This document shows positions 35,218-43,870 of a DNA stretch of 64,000 bases, piece by piece; position 1 is the first letter of the stretch, and every line of letters begins with the position of its first letter. Below the pieces are notes generated by a model. It did not search any database, was not told the origin of the DNA, and saw nothing but the letters and a program-made list of their open reading frames with translations. Position numbers and translations under genes: made by a program. The stretch comes from Aquimarina algiphila (GTDB taxonomy: Bacteria; Bacteroidota; Bacteroidia; Flavobacteriales; Flavobacteriaceae), in the NCBI RefSeq assembly GCF_007489275.1, contig NZ_VLNR01000036.1, positions 1 through 64,000 on the forward strand, in the 5' to 3' direction.

Positions 35218-36666
35218 TTATTCTTTAGTAATAGACCAGATAGAATAACTACCCGGGGGGGCTTGAATAGTAGCGTTACCTTCTGCATCTGCGGTAGGCG
35301 TTGCTCTAGAGTTATCGGTGTAGTCTACTAGAGTTTTACCCGCCCAATTGGTTTTTACAACACGTTGTTTTGTCTGTTTACTAATATTCATGTAAAGAAT
35401 TAGACCAGGGTTATCACCACTACCACTTCTTTTCATTATATACTCATCTTTATTAGCTTCAATGATCTCGACATCACCAACAGCCAAAGTATTGTAAATC
35501 TGTATTAATGTTTTTAACTGTCCTTTAAAAGCTTCGTAGTCGAGGTAGAAAATTGTAGGATACCCATCATGCGTAAGAATGTAAGAATATGCTAATAATT
35601 TATTTCCATAACTAATTCTATTATCAGGGTTTTCATCTTTTTCGGTATCATGATTGGCAACAAATGTAACCGCCATATTTGGATCCAGTTTTCTTAACAT
35701 ATTATCTGCTTCTCCCAATGGAGTAAGATCTTGTGCTCTGTCAAGTGTTTCGTCCAATCTATAGAAACATGCAAAATCAAATGCTGGTGACCCAGATGCA
35801 TCAACCCAGTCCTTTAATACTTGTTGGTTTCCATCAAAATTTTCTCCAACAGAAAACCCTCCAATTTTATCATTCCATGCTTTTACCCATTTTGGAGCAA
35901 AACTTTTTACATAATCAAAACGCCATCCATCAAATCCTAAAGATTTATAAAATTCTCCTACAGAATCATCCCTGCCCCATAACCATTCTTGTACATAAGG
36001 TACTGCGTGGCTAAGATCTGTTTCAGCAAAAAACAGTGCTTCTTCATCAGAATCAACAATTGCATTAGGGTGAAAATGTTCAAAATTTCTATTGAATTTA
36101 CCAGAAGCATTTCCATTTTCTTCATTAAATAGGCTAAATACCTCTGCATCTCTATATGGATTATATTGTAACCCGCCACCAGAGTTATGACCCATAACAA
36201 CATCTGCGATAACTTCAATATCATTTGCATGGGATTTTTGGATCAAATCCTCTAATTCTTGTCGTGATCCGAAACGAGTTTCAACATTATCTTCACCACG
36301 TTGACTAAATTCACCTACGTCAAAATAGTCCATCGGGTCGTACCCCATAGAAAATGATCCTGAAGCACCTTTACTTGGAGAAGGTAGCCAGATTCTATTT
36401 ATACCAGAATCGGCCCAATCCTCAACTTTTTCGCCTACTACATTATACCAATCTCCTATAGGTTCAACATCCCAATAGAAAGCTTGCATAAAAACACCTG
36501 CGTCTTCTTTTTCAAATTGTGAAAGGTCCATTTTTAATGATTGACTAGTAATAACAGCTTCACTATTATTTCCAGAATCATCATCTTCAGAACACCCTGT
36601 CAATCCAAGAACCAACCCTCCTAAAAGGAGGATTGCTTTGGTTGATATATTTGCTATTTTTTTCAT
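35218..36666 (-). CDS. Alpha-amylase (GH13) lipoprotein, surface enzyme of the glucan locus
   Basis: 482 residues with a lipobox (GLVLGLTGCSEDD, Cys about 25). The GH13 barrel is complete: EVIADVVMGHNSGG (region I), GWRFDYVKSF (nucleophile Asp), GGFSVGENFDG (acid/base Glu) and VTFVANHDTEKD (third Asp). The MQAFYWD opening and short length resemble the plant/bacterial liquefying-type alpha-amylases (GH13_5 or nearby). As the last gene of susC-susD-susE-amylase it should cut starch or glycogen at the cell surface into oligosaccharides for SusCD. A typical SusG carries starch-binding domains, which I do not see here. Confidence 0.9.
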   Translation of the reverse strand: MKKIANISTKAILLLGGLVLGLTGCSEDDDSGNNSEAVITSQSLKMDLSQFEKEDAGVFMQAFYWDVEPIGDWYNVVGEKVEDWADSGINRIWLPSPSKGASGSFSMGYDPMDYFDVGEFSQRGEDNVETRFGSRQELEDLIQKSHANDIEVIADVVMGHNSGGGLQYNPYRDAEVFSLFNEENGNASGKFNRNFEHFHPNAIVDSDEEALFFAETDLSHAVPYVQEWLWGRDDSVGEFYKSLGFDGWRFDYVKSFAPKWVKAWNDKIGGFSVGENFDGNQQVLKDWVDASGSPAFDFACFYRLDETLDRAQDLTPLGEADNMLRKLDPNMAVTFVANHDTEKDENPDNRISYGNKLLAYSYILTHDGYPTIFYLDYEAFKGQLKTLIQIYNTLAVGDVEIIEANKDEYIMKRSGSGDNPGLILYMNISKQTKQRVVKTNWAGKTLVDYTDNSRATPTADAEGNATIQAPPGSYSIWSITKE

Positions 36667-36694
36667 TTCAACTTTTTAAGTTTGTTAAATTCAC

Positions 36695-37855
36695 TTATTC
36701 TACAGGAACTAATAAATAACGTCCATCAAGGTCATTAAACCAGATGTCATATGTACCTGCAGTCACAGGTATTGCTGGTGGATCACCATCTGTAATTCCA
36801 ACACCTGCAAATTCAGTTGTTCCTCCCCAGTTTCCAGGCCAGTCATCACTATGTCTGAATTTTAAAGGTCCATCAAATAAAGTTTGCCCTTCTAAATACC
36901 AAATATGCGGGTTAAAAGGAGATTGAGTCATATCTGTGTCAGGAGTATTCCATCCGCTATCATCACCAGTTCTTGAAGCACCAATAATACCAATAGTAGT
37001 ATATGTAGGTTCAGTAGTAATAGTGAAAGGCGTAAAAGAGTGAGTTAAATCATCAATATTCACTGTCAAATCATAATACCCAGATGCTGGAACTGTAAAT
37101 GCACCAGGATCACCTCCAAGAATATCACTGCTGGTAAATCCACCACCATCTAATCCCCATTGTGGTTGCCACGACCCTTGAGTTTCTAACAATTTAAATT
37201 CATTTTCTCCTGGATCAACTTCAAAGTATCCTCTAAAATGAAAAATATTAGGATCATCTGCATCTCTAAATATGTAAGTGTTTATAGAACTAGGATTGGT
37301 ACCATTTTCCCAATCATCATTATCAGCAGCACCACTTTTGTTAGTATCAACGGTATTTCCAACTAAAAATAAGTTTTTCACAGGAAGTATTGTGGAGTAA
37401 GGAGTAACTGTTACAGAAATCACATTAGATTTTATAGCACTGCCTCCATTTGTTCCAAGTGAAGAGACAACACGTAATTCTATTGAAGCTTCTTCATCAG
37501 GCAATAAACCAACTAGTATTGCCATAGTATTTAATTCTTTTACTGTCCAGCTATAAAAGCGGTCAGTAGTAGAAGCAATTGTTTCTGGAGTTTCAAAATC
37601 TGTACCTGCACGGGCAGCTTCTATTGTATATGTAATCGGAGAATTAATATTATATCCAGCGTCTTCCCAAACAAAGGTAAAGGCTTGATCGTTTTCGATA
37701 TCTTTGTTAAGAGTAACAGATGAATTAGCAGTTACAATTAGTGGTCCTTCTGATTGTTCTTCTTGTATAACAAATGTAGGCTCATCATCTTCCACACATG
37801 CATTAAAACATAGTGCTGCTACAAATGCAAACAATAGTATTGATATTTTTTTCAT
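36695..37855 (-). CDS. SusE/SusF-family surface glycan-binding lipoprotein
   Basis: 386 residues from the ATG at 37855, which gives a clear lipoprotein signal (MKKISILLFAFVAALCFNACVEDDE). A longer reading to 38038 would overlap the susD gene by 149 bases and lacks a signal, so I rejected it. Residues about 25-150 match the N-terminal SusE fold (TLNKDIENDQAFTFVWEDAGY). The remaining part holds two starch-binding-like beta domains with W and F pairs (GWQ-type, GSWQPQWGLDGGGF and DDWPGNWGGTTEF). It should bind alpha-glucan on the outer surface next to SusCD. It follows susD by 34 bases. Confidence 0.87.
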   Translation of the reverse strand: MKKISILLFAFVAALCFNACVEDDEPTFVIQEEQSEGPLIVTANSSVTLNKDIENDQAFTFVWEDAGYNINSPITYTIEAARAGTDFETPETIASTTDRFYSWTVKELNTMAILVGLLPDEEASIELRVVSSLGTNGGSAIKSNVISVTVTPYSTILPVKNLFLVGNTVDTNKSGAADNDDWENGTNPSSINTYIFRDADDPNIFHFRGYFEVDPGENEFKLLETQGSWQPQWGLDGGGFTSSDILGGDPGAFTVPASGYYDLTVNIDDLTHSFTPFTITTEPTYTTIGIIGASRTGDDSGWNTPDTDMTQSPFNPHIWYLEGQTLFDGPLKFRHSDDWPGNWGGTTEFAGVGITDGDPPAIPVTAGTYDIWFNDLDGRYLLVPVE

Positions 37856-37889
37856 GACTGTATAAATTAAATTTGTTGTATTGTTTTTT

Positions 37890-39554
37890 TTAGAATCCTC
37901 TGTTCTGACCAAGATTTGGGTTAGCAGATCTACTAGAAGCAGGGATAGGGAATAGTTTAAAATTATCAGAAATTGAAGATCCGTTTTGTGGTCCACCTTT
38001 GTATGACCAATTGTAGGTTCCTCCTGTATATCTTTCAAATCGTATTAAGTCCTGTCTTCTATGACCTTCCCAATATAATTCTCTTGCTCGTTCATCTATA
38101 ATAAAATCTAAAGTAAGATCACCTATCTCAATATTACCAGTGTCATCACCAAATGCTCTTTCTCTTAAAGCATTTACATATCCAAGTGCTATATTAGGGT
38201 CACCACCTCCACCATTGAGATGAGCTTCTGCATACATTAAATATACATCTGCAAGTCTGAAAAGAGGAAAATCTGTATCTACAAAAGTGGCATCCTTACC
38301 GGGTTGTCCACCAGAAGTAATATTAGAAAATTTTGAAATAAGGTATCCACCAGATGTATCACTGATGTCTGCAATTTCTATAGGACGATCTTCTTCGGTA
38401 ATAATATTTCCTTCGTCATCCAATTCTATATCTTTAGAAACTACGGTGTTTCTATGATCATTAACAAAGAGTGGGTCATTCACAAATAACTCTGCAAATT
38501 CTTTTCTTGTTCTATAAAGGTTACCAAAACCTCCAACACCCAAAGACTCTGGAGTTGGTTGAAAACCGGCTCTAGCATTTTGTTGCCCTTGAATTAAAAT
38601 TCCGGCACCACCAAAATTTCTTACAGAAGCTCCATCTGATACAATAGGAAAAATAACTTCATTTTGCGCACCATTAGAATCATTATCAGCATTGAAATTA
38701 TTTAAGTAGTTTGCAGTGAGAGAGTATCCACTATTAATAATTTCCTGACAAGTGTTAAGACAATCTGCAAAACGTTCATTTTCTTCTCCTAAATATACAC
38801 CGGCATTTAGATAGAGTTTAGCAAGAATCATTTTTGCTACTCCTTTATTTGCACGCCCGTAGAGTGAAGCATTACCAGGAGCTACGTCTAATAAATCAGT
38901 ATCAACAGCAAGCAATTCAGCTTCTATATAATCGAATAACTCCTGATCTTTGATTTCTGGTACTCTGGTAAATCCAACAGCATCATTTTCGGTAGCAAAA
39001 GGAGCTCTTCGAAAAAGATCTAATAGATGATAATTTGCTAATGCACGAAGTACACGAGCCTCTGCTCTATAAGTCCTAACTTCGTTTCTTAATTCCCCAG
39101 AAACCCCTCTACCATCTAATTTATCATCGGTAGTTTGACGTAAAAATTCGTTAGCCAAAGAAATTTGAAAAGTAGCTCTTGCAAAGAAACCAAGAACTAC
39201 CACATTATTAGCATTCCAAGAATTTCTTTGTATTTCACGAATACCAGGGTCATTTTCAAATGTAAAAATCATCTCATCTGTAGCCAAGTTTTGTAGGCTA
39301 AACAAACCTCTTACGTATTGTCCGGTTCCTGCATCTATTCCTGCAATGTTTGATGTTCCAGGAGCATCCAAACCTACCACAGAAAAGTTTGCATAAACCC
39401 CAGCTATTGCTCGTTCATAAGCATCAGGACTACTAAATACGTCCTCAGCGAGTAAGTCATCATCATCTTCTAACTCGATATTTAAGTCATCTTCACAAGA
39501 CGCAAATATACCGATGAAAAGAAATGCGTATAAAAAAATCTTATATAGTTTCAT
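37890..39554 (-). CDS. susD: SusD/RagB-family nutrient-binding outer-membrane lipoprotein
   Basis: The 554-residue protein starts with a lipoprotein signal (FLFIGIFASCEDD). It shows the SusD pattern: DAYERAIAGVYA near residue 44, RAEARVLRALANYHLLDLFRRAPF (TPR helices), KGVAKMILAKLYLNAGVYLG, and a C-terminal YMYAEAHLNGG-ALGYVNALRERAF-RARELYWEGHRRQDLIRFERY block with the terminal LFPIPASSRSANPNLGQNRGF motif. It forms the lid of the SusC transporter and binds oligosaccharides. It starts 11 bases after susC and is followed by SusE. The symbol is given by family and not by proven substrate. Confidence 0.93.
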   Translation of the reverse strand: MKLYKIFLYAFLFIGIFASCEDDLNIELEDDDDLLAEDVFSSPDAYERAIAGVYANFSVVGLDAPGTSNIAGIDAGTGQYVRGLFSLQNLATDEMIFTFENDPGIREIQRNSWNANNVVVLGFFARATFQISLANEFLRQTTDDKLDGRGVSGELRNEVRTYRAEARVLRALANYHLLDLFRRAPFATENDAVGFTRVPEIKDQELFDYIEAELLAVDTDLLDVAPGNASLYGRANKGVAKMILAKLYLNAGVYLGEENERFADCLNTCQEIINSGYSLTANYLNNFNADNDSNGAQNEVIFPIVSDGASVRNFGGAGILIQGQQNARAGFQPTPESLGVGGFGNLYRTRKEFAELFVNDPLFVNDHRNTVVSKDIELDDEGNIITEEDRPIEIADISDTSGGYLISKFSNITSGGQPGKDATFVDTDFPLFRLADVYLMYAEAHLNGGGGDPNIALGYVNALRERAFGDDTGNIEIGDLTLDFIIDERARELYWEGHRRQDLIRFERYTGGTYNWSYKGGPQNGSSISDNFKLFPIPASSRSANPNLGQNRGF

Positions 39555-39565
39555 TCCTTATTTTT

Positions 39566-42493
39566 TTAGTATTTATAGTTAATTCCTAATAACAAAGTGC
39601 GTCCTCTTGGAAAGATTGTGTTATCCACACCGTTATTTTGGATTTCAGGATCTAATCCAGAATAATCCGTAATAACGAATGCGTTCTGGACCCCGGCCCA
39701 TATACGTAAGCTTGATATCCCTTTCATTAGGTCTCGCATTGTATATCCTACTGTAATATTATCCATTCTTACAAATGATGCATCTTCTACATAGTAATCT
39801 GATAAAATCACATCAGAAGTATTTTGGAAATTAGTATCTAATACACTTACTGGAGTATTATTAAATACATTTCTAAATACATTTCCAAGTTGTGCGTTTG
39901 ATGAAGCTACATTGTTGTAGATTTCGTTTCCAATACTAGCTCTCATGTTAAAGCTAAAGTCAAAATTCTTATAATTGAAACTTGATTGAAGTCCCATTGT
40001 GATATCTGCAGTTGCATCACCAGAAACATATCTGTCATCGTTGTTTATGACACCATCTCCATTTAAATCTGCATAAGCTCCTTCTATTGGTCTACCATTA
40101 GAATCATAAAGCTGAGCAAATGTAAAGAAAGAAAAAGGGGCTTCTCCTTGTCTTTGAATTTGGATAGTATTACCTGTACCACCTCCAATACCAGTAGTTA
40201 ATATGTCTTGTCCAAATGCTAACTCTTCAATTTCTCTATTAATATAAGTAGCATTATAACTAACATTCCAATTTAAGTCATTGGTTTTAATGATATCAGC
40301 ACTGATAGAAAATTCTAATCCTTCTGTAACAAACTTACCGATGTTTTGAAATCCTTGATTAGAAAAGTTCGCACCATCTGGTACAGGGGCTTGAGAAAGT
40401 AAATCATCAGATTCTTTTCTAAACACATCTACAGAACCACTGATTCGATCATTCCAGAGACCATAGTCTAAACCGATATTATATTCAGTTATCTTTTCCC
40501 ATTCGATTTCTTCATTTCTAAATTGAGCCTGAACAATATTTACAACTTCTCCATTAAGGATATATTGAGTATTTGGCCCACTACCTCTGTAACGTTCTAA
40601 GTAATCATTTGCAGAAGGAATATCTTGTTGTCCGGTAATACCATAACCTAATCTTAATCTTAGATTACTTACTAAAGATGAGTTTTTAAGAAAATCTTCT
40701 TCATTAATTTGCCATCCAAAAGATGCTGAAGGGAAATAACCAAACCTGTTATCTTCACTAAATCTAGAAGTACCATCTCGACGTATAGATCCAGTTAAAA
40801 AGTACTTGTCATTAAATTTTAAATTTGTTCTTAAGAAATATGCTAATAATACTACATCGGCATTGATAGTTTCTTCAGGTTCTATATTTGGATCTCGTTG
40901 ATCTCCTGTTAGCAATTCTTCTACTTCAAATTTTTGATAAGAATATCCTCCAGTTGCTTCGATATCTAAACCGCCAACTTTTTTGTTATATACCAAATAT
41001 GTATCCAATAATTTGTTTTTAGCAATAAAGTCCGTATCAGATTTATAACCATTGAATTCTCCTTGAGCAGCATTAAATGTATTTGCACTTTCTGTAGAGC
41101 GTTCTTCAAATCTATCTGTTTCACTAGTATCTAACCCAAGGTTTACTACAGCTCTTAGATCTGGAAAAAAATGTAGTTGATAATCGAATTTAGCATTACC
41201 ATAATACCTTCTCACATTTGCAACATCTCTGGTTTGGAGTAATTGAGCAACTGGATTTAGTTGCACATTTGCTCTTGCAAAACCAGTACTAGGATCTAGG
41301 TACTCAAAGAAACCTCCATATTGCGAGCCTGGCTCGAGTACTGGTTGAGTAGGATCGAATGTAATAGCAGATCCCTCTACATTGGGAGCAAATCTATTTT
41401 TCTCAAAATTAAGATTTGCATTAACATCTATCTTTAAATGATTATTGAAAAGTCTAGGGTTTAAAGAAAGAGAGGTTGTTGTTCTTTCAAATTTTGAAGT
41501 TTTTCTAAGACCTTCTTGATCTGATCTGCCTAGGGTCAGCCTGGTAGGTAATACTTGTAATATAGAACCACTAACAGATAAATTGTGATCTGAAGAAAAA
41601 GCATCTCTATAAATCTCATCTTGCCAGTCTGTATTAGCAGAACCTAAATCGTCAACTCGAGAAGGGAAGTTTTCTGCTATAAACGTTCTGTATTGACTAG
41701 GAGAGAATACGTCTACCACATCGGTTACAGAATTTATACCAGTTTTGGAATCCAAGCTTATTTGTAAATTCTTTTTACCTTTTTTGGTTGTAATGATAAT
41801 TACTCCATTTGCTCCACGGTTACCATAGATGGCTGCCGCTGAAGCATCCTTTAAGATAGAGAATGATTCAATATCATTTGGGTTGATGGCAGAAAGAACA
41901 GATCTAGAGCCGTTATCAGTATCTCCAGGATCATTTAATGGTAGACCATCAACAACTATTAGGGGGTTGTTGGAGGCGTTTAATGACGCTCCTCCTCGAA
42001 TTCTAATTTCAGAATTTCCTGCAGGACCACCGTTGGTATTAATGTTTACCCCAGCTACTCGACCATTAAATAGAGTTTCTGCGGTAATGTTATTACCAGT
42101 ATTAAAATCCTCTGAAGTTATCAGAGCAACAGATCCTGTTAAATCCTTTTTTCTGGTAGTACCGTAACCAATTACAACTACTTGCTCTAATTCGGCGGCA
42201 TCCTCTTCTAATACAATGTCTATTGTGGCTTGACCACTGTATGCCATTTCCTGAGGTAAAAATCCAACATAAGAGAATACAATAATATCCCCATCGTTAA
42301 CATTGCTTAAAGTATAATTTCCATCAAAATCAGAAGTTGTTCCGTTTGTAGATCCTTTAAGAATGATATTTACACCAGGAATGGGTTGACCATTTCCTGC
42401 GTCAGTAACTGTTCCATTAACAGTCGACTGTGCAAAAAAGCTCATTGGTATCAACCACAATAAAAACAATGCGCTTTTAGTAAATGTTTTCAT
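39566..42493 (-). CDS. susC: SusC/RagA-family TonB-linked outer-membrane transporter
   Basis: 975 residues, with a signal peptide (to SFFAQ, about 22) and a carboxypeptidase-regulatory-like domain (VNGTVTDAGNGQPIPGVNIILKG). A TonB box-like segment with VVIGYGTTRKKDLTGSVA comes next, then the plug (IRGGASLNASNNPLIVVDG) and a long beta-barrel ending in FPRGRTLLLGINYKY. It imports oligosaccharides with SusD, using TonB energy. It is the first gene of the minus-strand arm. The upstream region holds a palindromic operator at 42600-42615, 107 bases from the ATG, so the operon is probably LacI-controlled. Confidence 0.93.
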   Translation of the reverse strand: MKTFTKSALFLLWLIPMSFFAQSTVNGTVTDAGNGQPIPGVNIILKGSTNGTTSDFDGNYTLSNVNDGDIIVFSYVGFLPQEMAYSGQATIDIVLEEDAAELEQVVVIGYGTTRKKDLTGSVALITSEDFNTGNNITAETLFNGRVAGVNINTNGGPAGNSEIRIRGGASLNASNNPLIVVDGLPLNDPGDTDNGSRSVLSAINPNDIESFSILKDASAAAIYGNRGANGVIIITTKKGKKNLQISLDSKTGINSVTDVVDVFSPSQYRTFIAENFPSRVDDLGSANTDWQDEIYRDAFSSDHNLSVSGSILQVLPTRLTLGRSDQEGLRKTSKFERTTTSLSLNPRLFNNHLKIDVNANLNFEKNRFAPNVEGSAITFDPTQPVLEPGSQYGGFFEYLDPSTGFARANVQLNPVAQLLQTRDVANVRRYYGNAKFDYQLHFFPDLRAVVNLGLDTSETDRFEERSTESANTFNAAQGEFNGYKSDTDFIAKNKLLDTYLVYNKKVGGLDIEATGGYSYQKFEVEELLTGDQRDPNIEPEETINADVVLLAYFLRTNLKFNDKYFLTGSIRRDGTSRFSEDNRFGYFPSASFGWQINEEDFLKNSSLVSNLRLRLGYGITGQQDIPSANDYLERYRGSGPNTQYILNGEVVNIVQAQFRNEEIEWEKITEYNIGLDYGLWNDRISGSVDVFRKESDDLLSQAPVPDGANFSNQGFQNIGKFVTEGLEFSISADIIKTNDLNWNVSYNATYINREIEELAFGQDILTTGIGGGTGNTIQIQRQGEAPFSFFTFAQLYDSNGRPIEGAYADLNGDGVINNDDRYVSGDATADITMGLQSSFNYKNFDFSFNMRASIGNEIYNNVASSNAQLGNVFRNVFNNTPVSVLDTNFQNTSDVILSDYYVEDASFVRMDNITVGYTMRDLMKGISSLRIWAGVQNAFVITDYSGLDPEIQNNGVDNTIFPRGRTLLLGINYKY

Positions 42494-42526
42494 AAAATTA
42501 AATTAGTTTTTGATTGTTTTAAGTCT

Positions 42527-42534
42527 TATATTTT
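42527..42534 (+). promoter_or_regulatory. First of three TATTTTCGCTT-type elements
   Basis: The bases from 42527 read TATATTTTCGCTTT. The same core, TATTTTCGCTT, recurs at about 42671 (47 bases before the lacI ATG) and at about 43796 (about 75 bases before the MFS start). It looks like a weakened -7 element or a shared regulator site, and only these three copies were noticed, all in this locus. Confidence 0.35.
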
Positions 42535-42599
42535 CGCTTTCCGCAACCAAAGTATGTAAATTTTGTGTTAAATTTTAAGTAGGGTTTAACCATAACCTT

Positions 42600-42615
42600 A
42601 CGCAAACGTTTGCGT
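42600..42615. promoter_or_regulatory. LacI-type operator between susC and lacI
   Basis: ACGCAAACGTTTGCGT is a perfect 16-base palindrome with the central CG of LacI/GalR-family operators (compare GCAAACGTTTGC). It is almost equidistant from the two divergent starts: 107 bases to susC at 42493 and 101 bases to lacI at 42716. That suggests one operator controls both arms. Confidence 0.75.
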
Positions 42616-42715
42616 GTGGAAAACTTTTGAAATTCCGTTAAAATTTTAAGTTTAATTCTGTCCATATGACATATTTTCGCTTCAAAATTTGACTTTTAAC
42701 CAAAATTATTAGGGA

Positions 42716-43759
42716 ATGAAACAAAAAGTTACGTTAAAACAGATTGCAAAAGAATTGGATGTTTCTATTTCTACAGTATCAAAAGCGCTAAAAGATAGCG
42801 TAGAAATAAGCTTGGATACACGACAAAAGGTAAAAGCATTTGCAAAGCTTTATAATTATAAACCTAACAATATAGCTTTAAGCCTTAAAAATCGTAAAAC
42901 GAAAACCATTGGTGTTATTATCCCAGAGATTGTACATCACTTTTTTACTACGGTTATTGGTGGAGTAGAGAAAGTAGCAAATGAAAAAGGATATAATGTA
43001 ATTATATGTTCATCTAATAACTCATTTGATAAAGAAGTGATCAATCTTGAGATGTTAGCTAGTGGCAGTGCCGATGGATTTATTTTATCTGTGGCAAAAG
43101 AGACTCAACTTAAAAAAGATTATCACCATATTGAGGAAACCATGAGTCAGGGAATGCCTGTGGTTCTTTTTGATAGAATTATAGATGAAGTGGTTTGTGA
43201 TAAAGTGATTATTGATGATACTAAAGGAGCACAAACCGCTACAAATCATTTGCTCTCTATAGGTTGTAAGAAAATCGCAATACTCACTACCGTAGATTAC
43301 ATAAGTGTTGGGAAATTAAGAACTAATGGGTATTTAAGAGCACTAAGAGCATACGATATTACCGAAAAAGAAGAGTTTATACTTAAGATAGAAGATATAG
43401 ATAATTGTGAAGCTGAAATCTCTGAGTTTTTAAAAGATAAAGATATTGATGCTATTTTTGCAGTAAATGAATTATTTGCTGTTACTGCTGTCAAAGTCCT
43501 TGATGTACAAGGAAAGAAAGTGCCTGATGATGTTTCTGTTATAGGTTTTACCGATGGGATATTATCAAAGCATTTTATTCCTAGTTTAACAACAGTTAGT
43601 CAACATGGAGAAGATATGGGCATAAGAGCTGCGAAGCTTCTCATAGATAAATTAGAAGGAGATGATGAGGTGACAGAAGAGTATAGGACGGTAATTATTG
43701 ATACTAGCTTAATCCAAAGAAAATCTACAAAAAAAATAGGGAGTGATCCTAATAATTGA
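42716..43759 (+). CDS. LacI-family transcriptional regulator of the glucan locus
   Basis: This 347-residue protein has the LacI helix-turn-helix at its N-terminus (VTLKQIAKELDVSISTVSKALKD, then the hinge YKPNNIALSLKNRKTKTIGV). A periplasmic-binding-protein-like effector domain (about 60-340) follows, with HFFTTVIGGVEKVANEKGY, VVLFDRIIDEV and ISVIGFTDG motifs. It is divergent from susC and shares the 42600-42615 operator. In characterised flavobacterial and Bacteroidota alpha-glucan loci a LacI-type regulator can control maltose genes; the effector is probably maltose or a related glucan sugar, which is inference. The length is typical. Confidence 0.92.
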   Translation: MKQKVTLKQIAKELDVSISTVSKALKDSVEISLDTRQKVKAFAKLYNYKPNNIALSLKNRKTKTIGVIIPEIVHHFFTTVIGGVEKVANEKGYNVIICSSNNSFDKEVINLEMLASGSADGFILSVAKETQLKKDYHHIEETMSQGMPVVLFDRIIDEVVCDKVIIDDTKGAQTATNHLLSIGCKKIAILTTVDYISVGKLRTNGYLRALRAYDITEKEEFILKIEDIDNCEAEISEFLKDKDIDAIFAVNELFAVTAVKVLDVQGKKVPDDVSVIGFTDGILSKHFIPSLTTVSQHGEDMGIRAAKLLIDKLEGDDEVTEEYRTVIIDTSLIQRKSTKKIGSDPNN

Positions 43760-43785
43760 AAAATTATAATATCTTTGGCCTCTAT

Positions 43786-43844
43786 TCAAAACTTATATTT
43801 TCGCTTTCTACTAAAATAAGTTTTGATAAGTAGTTTCGCTTATC
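43786..43844 (+). promoter_or_regulatory. Leader of the MFS-pgmB-GH65 transcript with two hairpins
   Basis: A TTTG at 43774-43777 and TATATTTT at 43794-43801 form a possible promoter. An imperfect inverted repeat overlaps it: TCAAAACTTA at 43786-43795 and TAAGTTTTGA at 43817-43826. A second small one, GATAAG...CTTATC, spans about 43825-43844 and holds another TTTCGCTT. They could be an operator, a terminator of lacI or an RNA leader. Confidence 0.35.
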
Positions 43845-43870
43845 AGAGTAATAATTAAATTTTTTACTTG

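Noticed and set aside
36695..38038. Longer reading of the SusE gene starting at 38038
   Set aside because: It would overlap susD by 149 bases and loses the lipoprotein signal that begins at the ATG at 37855.
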